Assembly: GCA_048013815.1 (NCBI GenBank)
Contig: CM106585.1
Location: 6,200,001 to 6,264,000, forward strand
Source of the DNA: Setoptus koraiensis
Lineage: Eukaryota; Arthropoda
Reading direction: 5' to 3'
Length of the DNA stretch: 64,000 nucleotides
Below, piece by piece: positions 24,577 to 37,625 of this stretch. The notes under the pieces are model-generated. The model was not told the origin of the DNA. It saw only the letters and a list, made by a program, of their open reading frames with translations, and did no database searches. Position numbers and translations under genes: made by a program. Each line of letters starts with the position of its first letter. Position 1 is the stretch's first letter.

Positions 24577-26100
24577 TTGAGACGCACAAGCGGGCCTCAC
24601 ATAGGCGATAAAACAATATTTCCGATGATGTTTCTAGCGATATTCTGGATATTATTTCTGGCGATATTTTCGACAATATTTCTGGCGATATTTCTGACAA
24701 TGTTTCTGGCGATATTTCTGACAATGTTTCTGGCAGTATTTTTGATGGGATATTTTTCCACACAATCGGCTGCTTTCTCGTGTTGGACTGGCCGAGATTA
24801 TTCTTTCAATGGTCAGACACAGGCGAACAACTTTACCGACAAGTTTCTTCTTTGTTTGTTTGAGCTGGCTGCGTTGCGGCTCGACATCGGTCGCGACATG
24901 TTTGCGCTCCCCAATTTGGCGCAATCGCCAAGCCACCAGCAACCTGTCGCAGCAGGTCTCACCTGTCGGCTCACCTGTCACGCCAACGGTTACTGGTGGC
25001 TCGGGGGCGTCGCCCTTGGATGTTGAGTCAGCTGGCGCTCGCTCGATCTGCGGCACCATTGGCATCGATCGACAGATCGACGCAGCGATACATCGATCTG
25101 TCGATATGCTGTTGATCGGTCAATCTGCCCCTGGCCGCCGGCCGATGGTTCAATGGTCCAGCGAGACCTGGTGACAGTTGCTGGCGATTGTTGCTGGCGA
25201 TTGTTGCTGGCGACGGCTGGTTGACAGCTCGACGGTGCGCCAGTTGACAATTGGCCTCCAGCTTCTTTTCTCTGAATTTCTCTGCGTCTCTCTGCACTGT
25301 ACTTTTCATTTCGGCCCGCCAACAATGGAGCGATTCAAGCGATAAACTTTCGATTATCAATAGGAGCAAATGCGTCTGACACTGTCACACTGACAGTGTC
25401 ATTAGTGGCTTACTTTCATTGCGCGACACCTTTGCTGCAAAGGCGTCGCGCAAGTGAGACAACGGATTCATTTTTATTATTAACAACACAAACAACAGCT
25501 GCTCGATAAATGCTAATGATTTTACAGGTGACGACTGGCAACTGTCACTTGTGTGTTGCGGTCGTCGTAATTGTTGGTTTGGCGCTGTCCAACAGCAGCA
25601 TATCAGTCAGTGTGTATCGCAGCAATCAATCGCATCAGCGCCGATAGGGCAAAAAGAGCGAGAGCTTAGAAGAAACAAAAAGAGAGTAAAAACACTTTGC
25701 ATACTGGCTGCTCGTTTGCTTTGGCTGAATCTGCCAATGGATAAATCGCGACACACATTGCATCACATTGTGCCACCAATTGCCAATCGGTCAATTGGTG
25801 ACACAATGCAGCATACGCAGCGACACAAACATCATTACCTTGTGTCCACAGTAATCACCACATGTCTAGCCACAGATCCATTACTGACAGGTGATTTGCG
25901 ACACTTGGTTACATAATACACATGATACACATGATACACAAGGTGTGTGTGTGTGTCACGCTTCGACACGCCAGTCAGAAGGGGACCGGCCAGTAAGAAG
26001 CGGGCGCAAAAAGCCACCGAGAAACGGCAACAAATTCGAGGCAAAAACTGGTCGCTGTCACCGTTGTGCAAATAATAAATACAATATGCAATATATATAG
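24577..26100. other. 5' flank of the giant protein gene
   Basis: No gene is seen. 24640-24745 holds a decayed 12/24-bp repeat (atatttctggcg alternating with acaatgtttctg). Further on are a short acacatgat repeat near 25912-25940 and a GT run. The promoter of the minus-strand gene should lie here, but I cannot point to a TATA box. Confidence 0.5.
24640..24745. repeat. 12-bp repeat with 24-bp higher order
   Basis: Units of 12 bp close to gatatttctggc alternate with gacaatgtttct-like units, so the period is about 24 bp over the best part. Confidence 0.7.
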
Positions 26101-29100
26101 ATCGGGCGCAGCTTGTCGGCGGGTTGTGTCGCAGTGCCTTGTCAGACGATGCTTAAATATATTTGGTTGTATCTCGGCCAGGGGTCATTGATATTGATAG
26201 AGCCGTACACCGATTAACCGTCTCGATCCATGCCACATATCGTGTCAGCTAGCCATTGTTTGCAATCCAGCGTACAACGTATACTGTTATTATCTCAATT
26301 TATTGTTCATTCATCAGTAATTGACCTCCTTTGGCGCATTGTGCTGTTTTTCTTCTCTTGTCAGTGTTGTGCTAATTAAAACATGTGGGCAAAAAATAAA
26401 TAATCGCATCATCGTGTATGTGCGCCACTTTCAATTATGCGCCCCTTGCGCCAACAACTTGCCGCTTAATTAATTGTTAATTGTATAATCAATATAAACA
26501 ATATAATCAATATAATTGTGTGTGTGTGATTGGGAGATGGACAAGAAAAGTCGAGTTCAGTTGCAATTGGGCAACTGTTACCATTGCAGCAACGTTGCGC
26601 CTTTGCATTGTCAAACCGCGCTTACTTCCGGTGTGTTCAAATTGTTTGTCTCATTGGCACACAACAAAGCGCCGGTGTATGCCGTGCAAATACAACAAAA
26701 AACAGTAACCACTTAATTAGCACTTGGGCTACCGTTTGCACTTGTCGACTGTGCCAACTTCCTCACTCTGATGGCTGTTGTTAATTGTCTGCTCAATAAA
26801 TGCTCAATTGACCCACCGTTGATTGGTGCTTGTCATAGTCACCGTTGTTTGGTTGGCGATTTCACCGGTGTGTGTTGAATAAGCTTGCACATTTACATAA
26901 CTAACTAACTAGTTTCACTTGGACGAGCAGCTATTGACAGTTATTCCCAACCTGAAAGTATTCAAATTATCAATATTAAAGAATAAATTCGGGCTGAGAA
27001 AACCAACAATGCCATTTATTACGTTATTAGTTGCGTATGCGGATGACTTTGATGAAACTCACTGATACTAACGATTGTCTCACGATTGCTGTTGTTGACT
27101 AAATATTTTGGTCGGCGATATTCACTTCATGCTCGCCACTTTTGGTGGTGTCCGCAAATGGACACTACCAAAAGTGAAATGATTGAGCTTGTTGGTTCAC
27201 TATTGGCAACTATTGATTTGCGCCCAACTGTCGATTGGTGCCGCCAGTGATCGCTATCCAGTTAATTGTCAATTGATAATTGATGTATGCCAGATCACAC
27301 AATTTGCTACTGTTGCTGCTGCCGCTGTTGTTGTTGCTGTTGTTGCTGTTGCTGCTGGCACAAGTTGCAACAAGTTAAATCGGCCGAGCACACCAAACTG
27401 ATCTATCATCATTATGGTGGCATCAATTGGACAGTTATTTTCACTGTTGTTTGTTGCTTGCCTAACAATTAATGACAATTGTTTTGTTTCAGCCCGGCAC
27501 CAATACGGCTCAGTACACCCGCAAACAGCCGCACTCGCTCGGCGAAAACTAATTCACTGCATACTAATTAGCAGTGCCAAATTGCAAATAATGTCCGCTC
27601 ATTTAGACATACCAGCTGGCATCTTGTTGTTGCTGTTGTCGTTGCTGTTGTTGTCGTTGTTGTTGTTGTTGCTGCTGCTGCTGCTGTTGTTGTTGTTGTG
27701 ACGTATCTCATCGGAAGACAGTTATTCTATTAATCTCTCGGCCACGCTAATGTATGAATAGTGTTGAATATAGTACTAACAATTATTGGCCATTCTGTTT
27801 TTTATCAATTATGCTATTCTAAAACTAGTGCAATAAACTAATCAAATGTCAACCTGATGAACAGAAAACAACAGCAACCACTCGCTGGCTGATGATGACA
27901 AAACTTGATGTTGGCCCAACGAATGCATACTATCTAGACACTGTACAAACAATATATAATGATGACAATTGACAATTGATAGTATTGCTTGCATGAGGCT
28001 GGATGTATCATCATCGAGCTAATTGAGCTAATACCCAATACAACAGGCAGCAGCAGCGGCAGTTAACACCTAGCACCTGGAGTCGCCACGATTATTATTA
28101 TTATTTTGCTGCTGCTGCTGCTGTGGCATAGGTAAATCCATCTAGATCAAGAGCTTAGCTTCATCGGGCTGCTCTCTCCCTCTGTTGTTTGTCTGGATAT
28201 TCCGCTGCCAGCTCTATCTTGTATGTGGCTTGTCGACTAGCTACATAGATAGATGGTCGTATATCGTCGTCGTCGTCGTCGTCGTGTTATAGATTGTCGC
28301 CAGTTCCTCACAAATACACACGATCAGATGTATCGTGGGTGTATCATCGTTTGTCATCCATTATATTTATATTTGTATATATATTTATATATATATATAC
28401 TTATATTATGTAACATTATGTAACTGCATTAATTAATTTGATTGAGTCAATTGATTCCTAAGTATCGGCAACCCAATAGACGATAGCAGCAGCAGCAGCA
28501 GCATACCGACGAGCAACTTTTGTACCATATGTGGCCTGTAGACGATTGAGTCTGCCAATCGAATGCAACCTACAATTGGTTGTACAATTGGTTGTACAAT
28601 TGGTTGGATTGCATAATATTCGTTGCCGGGCTTTGTGGCTGGTACTCGTTGTGCTGGTGTACAGGCCAGGCTACGGTTTGCTAATGCTATCATGGTATCA
28701 AAAACAATAATGCTGGCAGTGTTTAAACAAAAATGTTTGACGTCATAATGTCAGCTACGATGACAGCACACATTGTTGTCTCTGCCTGTCCTCTGTGGTG
28801 TTTATCTGTGGTGTTGGGTCTGGGTAAATATTGTAATGAATCAATTAAGGTCGATACATGTTGCTGCAAGCAACAACAACAACGACAACAACAACAACAA
28901 CAGGCAATACACACTGGTCATAGCAATAACAATTGGCTAGTGAGGTGAGACGTAACAAATGTAACAAACTGGTGCCTATCCGTTTCTATAGGCCTATCCT
29001 TCTGTTTCTGTTGTTGTCACACAACACTGTTGCTGGCAGCCATTTAAATTGGCTTAGCTTAGTAGTCTATCCATGCAGACACCATGACGGGCTGCCGCTT

Positions 29101-29669
29101 GTTAGTGTGGATGGCCAACCAATACATATAAAATGATAATCCATGATGATGATATGATCGGCCATATTTTGTGCAAGCTCACCATCATCATTATATCACT
29201 TATATACATATATATCAAATATATATCAAATATATGTATATACATATCATCCATATCGCATGCCGATTGCAATATTGCTGACTGTAGCTTTGTCGTTGGG
29301 CATTTACAATTGTTTGATGTGGTTGTTAGTTGGCGTTTACAAACCAACAACACTCAATGCGCTTTTATCCGATACTCCATTGCTAATCTCATTTCTATTA
29401 CGCTACTAACAGTTTAAATGTGTCTATTAATACATATCTCATGTACCACAGTACAAGCTAGCCTACACAAGTATTGATAGTGGCAGATATAAATAGATGT
29501 TACCATTGGAGAGGCGCATATCGATGGGCAGACAGTCTATTAGCGATAATCAGGGCGCTTCTTTTTGCCATTCTGCTAGCCATCCACTATGCAACAACTT
29601 GGTCTGGTCTGCCAGGCTGTCATTGATTTAATCTAACATTTATTTCACTGGTCAACATGTGGTAGACAG
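26101..29669. other. Intergenic region without a gene
   Basis: AT-richer than its surroundings by eye. It contains a CTG/GTT-rich tract (27617-27700), a GTC run (about 28258-28283), a TA tract (about 28375-28402) and a 17-bp stem hairpin (27137-27176). Short open frames on both strands follow the repeats and have no recognisable content. Confidence 0.55.
27137..27176. repeat. Inverted repeat, 17-bp arms, 6-nt loop
   Basis: Arms 27137-27153 and 27160-27176 pair along their whole length with one mismatch, which would be a G-U pair in RNA. The loop is gcaaat. The function is unknown. It is too short for a typical miRNA precursor unless the flanks also pair. Confidence 0.75.
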
Positions 29670-30345
29670 TTGTTTACGTCCAGAGACACTTTTTCTGTAA
29701 CAAGCACTCGCTTTCATTCTGACCTTTCTGTGGGGGGCTACCCATCGATTCAGCGAAATTCATCGGATCTGTTGCCATCGACTTTGTTTGCGAGGTCGCA
29801 CAGTAAATCGCAAGCAGCTTGCATAATGTCCGGTCTAGTCAGAATCGTTGTCAGGAACAATTTGTTCTTCTTCTTTGTTTCGCTTCGCGATAATCAGCGA
29901 AAACACAGTCGATTTTTTCGAGGGATCATTCCAATATTCAAAACTTTTCCTTGGCCTTCAATGAAAAGTTTCAAGCTTCAAGGCTGGAAGCAAGTCGCAA
30001 GCTGTCCGCCGACAATCGACTTGTGAGAGGTCAAAGAGGAGGTCCACGGGCTCCCGAAAAAGTCGCGAATGGGGAAAATGCGAACAAAGTGATAGACATT
30101 ACAACACACTGCACTCCACTTGTATCGCCAGATTCGGATACCCAAGTTCGCAGTCTTAAACCGATCGTGGGACACGGCGAGAACTCAGCCTGCCGGTGCT
30201 GCGATTTGGAAGTTGAAATGCGCCTCACCTCCTCCTATTTTTCATCTCCCGCCAGCACTTGTGCAATGAAAAATTGTCGTCTCATGAGACTTTTTGTAGC
30301 GAGTTGGGGGCCCCAGTCCCCGATCACTGGGCAAATAGTTGAATA
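29670..30345 (+). other. Unassigned open stretch
   Basis: Two overlapping plus-strand frames have protein-like composition. One runs from about 29670 to 30026 (SRDTFSVTSTRFHSDLSV). The other runs from about 29951 to 30346 (RGGPRAPEKVANGENANKVI). They shift frame with respect to each other and show no domain. They could be a decayed gene or UTR of the UBE2S gene downstream. I do not recognise either. Confidence 0.2.
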
Positions 30346-30912
30346 ATCTTGAAGTGAACGGTCCGGAGTCGAAAATCTGCTTGAAATTCGCGCTCTTTTA
30401 TACGCACAGCACAGGTGTCAGTGATTTGTGGTGTGCATAGTGAGTGTATCCTGTCCAAACAGACTGTGCAACGGCGGAGGGTGCGATAAGTGACCAACGA
30501 ACAAAAATGTACGCGCAAAGGCGGGCACATTTTGGCAGTTAAATTGCGCAGTAAGAGCGTTAACTGCGGTGGAAGCAGTTTGTGCACACAAGATCGTGTG
30601 CACAATTTGCTACACTAAAGCAGCACTGCTGTTTGTGAACAGAAACGAGCACAACAGAACACAACACAACACACCCTCTGTCTCGATAATTCACAAAGGA
30701 ACGCTCAACATCGAGACTGGTGAATTATTGTTACATTTGTCGGATATTATAAATATTTATACAATCATCGCACTGAACCCATTAGGACATCATTCATCTC
30801 GAACGCACTGGATAATACAATAAACTTGTTATAATTATACGTACACACGCCGACCGACCGACCGACCACACTAGCGACGATTCGTATTCGACATCATCGG
30901 CAGCGCACCATC
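30346..30912 (+). other. 5' flank and leader of UBE2S copy 1
   Basis: The last about 118 bp (from about 30795) are shared with the region before UBE2S copy 2 (from about 37648). They include a cgac/gacc tetranucleotide run and the sequence up to the ATG. Upstream of 30795 the two loci are unrelated, so this marks the left edge of the duplication. Confidence 0.6.
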
Positions 30913-31566
30913 ATGCAGGCACCTTCGAACGTTGAAAATTTCTCGCCCCAGATAATCAGGCAAATAGCCAGGGAATTGGGCGAGCTTTCACAGAATGCGC
31001 TCGAGGGCATCAGAGTTCTGTTCAAAGAGGACGACATAACGAATATCCAGGCGGACATTGATGGTCCGGCTGGAACGCCATACCACGGAGGCTCATTCCG
31101 TATTAGATTGATATTAGGAAAACATTACCCGACCGCCCCACCAAAAGGATTTTTTGTAACTAAGATATTCCATCCAAATGTTGCACGCAATGGAGAGATT
31201 TGCGTCAATACACTCAAAAAAGATTGGAACCAAGATCTCGGCATTAAGCATATTCTATTAACAATTAAATGTCTATTAATAGTACCAAATCCTGAATCTG
31301 CTCTAAACGAAGAGGCCGGCAAGATGCTATTAGAACAATACGAGGATTATTGTCAACGGGCTAAAATGATGACAGAGATTCATGCGCCAAAATCCAAGAC
31401 AGCTGATAGCCAATCGCAGTCTCAGCCACAGCCATCATCATCTCAGGACACTGGCCGCTCCGACGAGCCAGCAGCAAAGAGATTGCACACTAGTAACAAT
31501 ACTGCCCAAAACAGTGTTCAACAAAAATCCAATCGCCTAAAACGAGTACTCAGGCTCAGGTCCTAA
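30913..31566 (+). CDS. UBE2S: Ubiquitin-conjugating enzyme E2 S
   Basis: E2 that, with the anaphase-promoting complex, extends Lys11-linked ubiquitin chains on mitotic substrates. A single exon of 217 residues (human 222). The UBC fold covers about residues 8-155. The HPN motif is at 87-89 and catalytic Cys97 lies in NGEICVN. Family signatures include [33 protein letters not shown] and [12 protein letters not shown] Ser/Gln-rich linker follows, then a basic tail ending [10 protein letters not shown], comparable to the human LRRL tail that docks on the APC/C. The enzyme looks complete and functional. A near-identical but tail-less copy lies at 37760-38311. The ATG is in the same position in both copies. 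Confidence 0.95.
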   Translation: MQAPSNVENFSPQIIRQIARELGELSQNALEGIRVLFKEDDITNIQADIDGPAGTPYHGGSFRIRLILGKHYPTAPPKGFFVTKIFHPNVARNGEICVNTLKKDWNQDLGIKHILLTIKCLLIVPNPESALNEEAGKMLLEQYEDYCQRAKMMTEIHAPKSKTADSQSQSQPQPSSSQDTGRSDEPAAKRLHTSNNTAQNSVQQKSNRLKRVLRLRS

Positions 31567-32297
31567 ACAACAAATCCACAAAATTAAGAAACATACTTAT
31601 TATTATAATTATTATTATCACCACCACCATCACTACTACTACCACTACTACCTATTGCTACTATTTCTATTACCACCACTATACCAAATACTTATAAGTT
31701 TTATCAGTAGACCTTCAGTGACTATGTATTCTTTTTTGAAAAAAAAAATTTCCGCTCCTTCTTTTCATTAGACCTCATCAACAAAACGGATCAAATTAAT
31801 CTCCATTCATCACGGGGCCTATATATTATACAATATAAAGAGTTTGCAAAGATATTATAATTGTTTCGTCCGCATGGTGGCGTCTTTATTTCAATATCAA
31901 TCTAGATACCCGTTCATTCCTCTACCACATGTCTCTTGAACGCATCGATTAGCGCACTAGCTTCTCATGTAGTGTACAATTCTACTCCAGCAGCGCCGCG
32001 TTACGGAACAAACCATAACGAAATTTCTCCTGGCCTAGCGGAAGCAGGTCAATTGTTATTTTGCATCATAAATAATACATGTAATGCGCACAATCGGTGC
32101 TCCCTCAAAAATACTTGTTTTTCGCTCATTGCTGTGTCCCTTGAAGGCAACATCGGAATACATCTCGACACCCTCTAATGACGGTCAAATCTGAACATAT
32201 TTGAGTGTATCCATTAAAATACAGCTCTTTATTATTGGAACAATATCGTCTGGATTATTACTGATTATCCAAACCGATCCTATTCAAAACAGGACTC
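31567..32297. other. Spacer between UBE2S and the small membrane protein gene
   Basis: Holds the 3' UTR of UBE2S with ATT/ACC trinucleotide-rich stretches near 31590-31670, and the 5' flank of the next gene. No gene seen. This whole interval is missing from the second copy of the block. Confidence 0.5.
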
Positions 32298-32669
32298 ATG
32301 GCTAGCCTCAAGGCAGCAAAACTATGCTCACTGTTAAGTCAGACTAGTCGGATTGCAAGTCAATGTCACCATCGTACACGTTTCGGCAGCACGCACAATA
32401 ACGTTTTTTTGAGACAAATATCTACTTCACCTGTGCACAATCATCTTCCTAGCGAAAAACTAAGCGAAAATGAGGACAGGCCACGATGGGTTGTGACCAA
32501 AGAAAGTAATAGCTTAAAAGATCGATTACTGGATGGCACTTATGAAAATTTAAATCTGACTATTCTTTGGATTATAATCGGTGGTTGGGCTGTCTGGTGG
32601 TGTAATGAGTGGTTTCCCAGAATCAGAGTAGAAGATTTGAAAAAGGAAGCCTTGAGCAGGAAGCACTAA
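32298..32669 (+). CDS. Small single-pass, predicted mitochondrial membrane protein
   Basis: 123 residues, single exon. The first about 42 residues are rich in Ser, Arg, Leu and Ala, with few acidic residues before VHNHLPSEKL, like a mitochondrial presequence. The mature part is [20 protein letters not shown], then one membrane helix ([15 protein letters not shown]), then a conserved-looking charged end, [16 protein letters not shown]. The size and layout resemble small inner-membrane subunits or assembly factors of respiratory complexes, but I cannot name the family. A truncated duplicate is at 38260-38528. ATTAAA follows at 32757. Confidence 0.7.
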   Translation: MASLKAAKLCSLLSQTSRIASQCHHRTRFGSTHNNVFLRQISTSPVHNHLPSEKLSENEDRPRWVVTKESNSLKDRLLDGTYENLNLTILWIIIGGWAVWWCNEWFPRIRVEDLKKEALSRKH

Positions 32670-32756
32670 ACGTTACTACTAACAAGCTCGTTTTCATGCG
32701 TATATATATATATATAGATGTAGAGTCAATTACATGTCAAAACAAATGATTATCAT

Positions 32757-32762
32757 ATTAAA
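32757..32762 (+). terminator. Polyadenylation signal (ATTAAA)
   Basis: ATTAAA 88 bp past the stop of the small membrane protein gene. The same hexamer is kept at 38612-38617 in the second copy. Confidence 0.5.
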
Positions 32763-32952
32763 GTTATGATTGTTTGACAGTGAGTCAAGAATCGTAGTCA
32801 TTGTCGTTGTCGTGAGTCATTGAAATGATATGTTTGCTTATAAGAATAATGCTACTCACATTGAAACTTTTCAGCTTCTCGTCAATCTAATTGGTTCCAA
32901 GAAGTGGTAGACTGAAGCAGGTATTAACGGAGGAAAGAAGAATATCTGTTTT

Positions 32953-33452
32953 NNNNNNNNNNNNNNNNNNNNNNNNNNNNNNNNNNNNNNNNNNNNNNNN
33001 NNNNNNNNNNNNNNNNNNNNNNNNNNNNNNNNNNNNNNNNNNNNNNNNNNNNNNNNNNNNNNNNNNNNNNNNNNNNNNNNNNNNNNNNNNNNNNNNNNNN
33101 NNNNNNNNNNNNNNNNNNNNNNNNNNNNNNNNNNNNNNNNNNNNNNNNNNNNNNNNNNNNNNNNNNNNNNNNNNNNNNNNNNNNNNNNNNNNNNNNNNNN
33201 NNNNNNNNNNNNNNNNNNNNNNNNNNNNNNNNNNNNNNNNNNNNNNNNNNNNNNNNNNNNNNNNNNNNNNNNNNNNNNNNNNNNNNNNNNNNNNNNNNNN
33301 NNNNNNNNNNNNNNNNNNNNNNNNNNNNNNNNNNNNNNNNNNNNNNNNNNNNNNNNNNNNNNNNNNNNNNNNNNNNNNNNNNNNNNNNNNNNNNNNNNNN
33401 NNNNNNNNNNNNNNNNNNNNNNNNNNNNNNNNNNNNNNNNNNNNNNNNNNNN
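32953..33452. other. Assembly gap (500 N)
   Basis: Exactly 500 N, the usual placeholder for a gap of unknown length. It cuts SRP54 near its C-terminus and lies 55 bp from the end of duplication block 1, so the repeat probably broke the assembly here. Confidence 0.98.
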
Positions 33453-35209
<1,757 letters not shown>

Positions 35210-35215
35210 TTTATT
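35210..35215 (-). terminator. Polyadenylation signal of the His/Ser-rich gene
   Basis: AATAAA on the minus strand, 70 bp past the stop at 35285. Confidence 0.45.
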
Positions 35216-35284
35216 TTTTGAGAGATTTGGGATTTGACCAGAAGAGAACTGCAGTTTGGCGCCAATAGAGGGTGGCGATGGCGA

Positions 35285-35620
35285 TTACATCAGGGTTGCG
35301 GAAGTGATAGTGATTGTGTGCGGCGACGAGCTCATTTGACGTCGCCGGTGGTGCTTCGACTGCAAATTAATGGAATGCTTTTTGGTGGTGGTGGTGTGCA
35401 AATTAGAAAAGAACGTCTTTAGTTTGTTCAAATTAAGATTGGAGCTCAATCTAGAACGCGACGACGTCGATATACTTTGGCCACTTATGTTGGTCACGCC
35501 CGAGTCGTTGCTGCTACTCGACGGCGCCTCGTGTATATCGAAACCCGACGGTGACCTTCGATGATGATGATCCGCATGGTGATGGTGATGATCATGATGA
35601 TGATAGTCGTCGGCCGACAT
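35285..35620 (-). CDS. Small His/Ser-rich protein
   Basis: 111 residues from a true ATG. A His-rich start (DDYHHHDHHHHHADHHHRR) is followed by a Ser/Thr-rich middle (SSSSNDSGVTNIS), a short amphipathic stretch (LNLNKLKTFFSNLH) and a basic end. No signal peptide or known domain. Polyadenylation signal 70 bp downstream. The frame is also open upstream of the ATG (GQTLPIGQTNTCCVNN), so it may be the last exon of a longer gene whose first exon is at 35794-35971. The phase of the best donor there does not fit directly. Confidence 0.4.
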   Translation of the reverse strand: MSADDYHHHDHHHHHADHHHRRSPSGFDIHEAPSSSSNDSGVTNISGQSISTSSRSRLSSNLNLNKLKTFFSNLHTTTTKKHSINLQSKHHRRRQMSSSPHTITITSATLM

Positions 35621-35793
35621 GTTGTTTACACAACAAGTGTTTGTCTGTCCAATCGGAAGTGTCTGACCGTTACAATCAATTGTGTTGCATGCAAACTGTT
35701 GTTGTTGTTTGTGTTATCGATTGTTGTCGTCGGAAATAGGTGACTGACTCCTTGTTGATAGTGATGGCGATTTGCAACATTGTGCGGACTTAC

Positions 35794-35971
35794 CACCAGC
35801 CGTGGTCACCTGTTGTGCAATATTGTTATTGTTGTCATTGTTGTTTGTTGTTGCGGTGCCTTTGTCATTTTTAACATTACAATATCTACAAGTTGACGTA
35901 ACACCGCTTGTTATAACTGTTGATGTGAAATTCTTTGGGGCCTTACAAGCGCTTCGTGCAGTATCGTGCAT
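35794..35971 (-). CDS. Candidate first coding exon, Asn-rich
   Basis: ATG at 35971-35969 opens 59 codons, including ACKAPKNFTSTVITSGVTST, CRYCNVKNDKGT and an Asn-rich run. It ends at a strong donor (GGTG|GTAAGT). A weaker donor, CAG|GTGACC, lies just before. No partner exon is proved. With the weaker donor the phase would match the frame leading into the His/Ser-rich protein at 35620. Confidence 0.3.
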
Positions 35972-36652
35972 TCTAGTTGATAATTTGGAGCCATACTACT
36001 CAAATGCTTTCTAGTTATCGCTGCAGTAAAACAAGCTGGATCTCTTCGATAAGTGTACTGTCTGATAATGGCTGTTTTTTACATTGATTGACTTTTTTGA
36101 CGATATCATGAATTCGGGCATAAGCAAAAAACATCACAACCCACATTACTGAAACTGAGCGCCAAGGCCTCTTCGATCGGATACAGAACTAGAGCCGTAA
36201 TTACATGGGCCCGGGCTCGCATGCGCCTCACGTGCACAAGCTTCATCACATGGATTTTCTAACTACCCAAGGGGGAAAAACTAACCTCGTCAATACTATT
36301 TAACAAGATGCTCGGTTCTCGTTCATTCATGCATTGACATGAATAGTTGACCAACCATTTACCTTCACGACATCAAACTTCTTTCAATAAATCAAAGTTT
36401 GCAGCACCATTCTTCGAATCGCTTTGAAACGAGCACATGTATGAATTGGTCAGTCTAGTCTATCGTCTTGTTATCCTCTGTGATGGTAAACATTCTCAAA
36501 TGATTTGTTAGTAATAATAATTTATTATTGCATCGATATACTATTGAAATTGTATATTGAAATAAATATTCTTTTTACAAAGTCGAAAAACCTAATCCTT
36601 TTTCTTATAAGGTTGTGATAAATTCTTTAGAAACAAACGGCAATGTATATTT
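35972..36652. other. Spacer without a recognised gene
   Basis: AT-rich, with no coding frame, array or transposon end that I could recognise. Confidence 0.45.
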
Positions 36653-37197
36653 TTACAGCTCGTCATGGTCGTCTGCAGTCGTTCTTTCTTCATCATCGCT
36701 AGGGCTGGATTTAGGACCAGATTTATCAGATTGGTAGAGTTTAGCGATGATTGGTGTGACAGTAACCTCAAGTTCCTTCTTTTTGGCCCTCAATTCTTCA
36801 GCATCAGCCGATGGATTGGACTCTAATCATTTGACAGCGTCCTCTGCCGATTCTTCAATCTTTGTCTTGGCATCATCTGATAGTTTTCTGCCCAATTTTT
36901 CTTTATCTTGTAATTGATTCTTTAATGAGTATGCGTATGATTCTAGTTCGTTCTTTGCCTCGACACGCTCCTTCAGTTTTTTATCATCATCAGCAAACTT
37001 TTCGGCCTCTTTGATCATACGATCGATGTCCTTTGGTTTCAGTCTGTTTTGATCATTAGTAATAGTGATACTCTGCTTGCTACCAGCTCATTTATCTTCA
37101 GCGGAAACTTTCAAAACACCGTTGATATCTATTTCGAAAGTAACTTCGATTTGTGGCACACCTCGGGGAGCTGGTGGAACTTGACTTGGAGTGACTA
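36653..37197 (-). pseudogene. HSPA5: BiP/HSPA5 C-terminal fragment, broken
   Basis: Minus-strand remnant of the ER Hsp70 chaperone BiP. It starts at the conserved [20 protein letters not shown] and runs through [47 protein letters not shown] and [20 protein letters not shown]. It ends with the ER-retention signal HDEL and a TAA at 36653-36655. The reading frame holds two in-frame TGA codons, one just after AEDK where BiP has Gly and one where BiP has Trp (VK-stop-LESN). The ATPase domain and most of the substrate-binding domain are absent, so it is 5'-truncated. Lack of introns fits a retrocopy, but no poly-A tail or target-site duplication was seen. Not a working gene. Confidence 0.88.
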
Positions 37198-37222
37198 CTA
37201 TTGTTTATATATTTCATTATTA

Positions 37223-37625
37223 CAGAGTGTCCCATGTAAGACCGGTATACTTTATTTTTGAAAAACTTCCGATCCCCAGTGTAGGGGGGCGCTCAACTTT
37301 TTTTTCTAGAGAATATTAGTCAAAGGAAATTTATTGGTAAAGGTTCTATCATTATGCACCACGAAAAGTTTTGAAACATTTCCATAAGCAAAGGTACATT
37401 TTCGCTGAATTCTGCGCAGAGGTTCAGTTTTTCAGGAAGTTTTTACATCGAAAATTCGTCATTTAGTCTTGTTATGTGTCTATGGTGCAGCTTACAATGA
37501 TGAAATCATTGTCAACAGATTTCCTTTGACTCATATTCTCTGGAAAAAAAAGTTGAGCGCCCCCTATGGTGGGAATCTGAAGTTATTCAAGAATAAAGTA
37601 TGCAGGTCATATATGGGACAACCTG
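37223..37625. mobile_element. MITE, mariner/Tc1-like, 403 bp
   Basis: Long imperfect terminal inverted repeats of about 110 bp begin CAGAGTGTCCCAT and end (reverse complement) CAGGTTGTCCCAT. They share the inner blocks GGCGCTCAACTTTTTTTTC and GAGAATA. Both ends are flanked by TA (37221-37222 and 37626-37627), the target-site duplication of the Tc1/mariner superfamily. There is no transposase frame, so it would need an enzyme supplied elsewhere. It lies between the BiP fragment and the edge of duplication block 2. No second copy was seen in this window. Confidence 0.82.

Larger units (their letters stand above)
30795..32897. repeat. Segmental duplication, block 1
   Basis: Homologous to 37648-39189 at roughly 95% identity where both are present. 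This block keeps full UBE2S and the full small membrane protein gene. After about 32812 it jumps to sequence equivalent to about 39107, so it lacks most of the minus-strand coiled-coil gene. Homology ends at ggttccaa (32897), 55 bp before the assembly gap. Confidence 0.85.

Noticed and set aside
32871-33452. Extension of the SRP54 frame through the N gap
   Set aside because: The gap length is a placeholder. The sequence beyond it belongs to duplication block 1 and does not resemble the SRP54 C-terminus.
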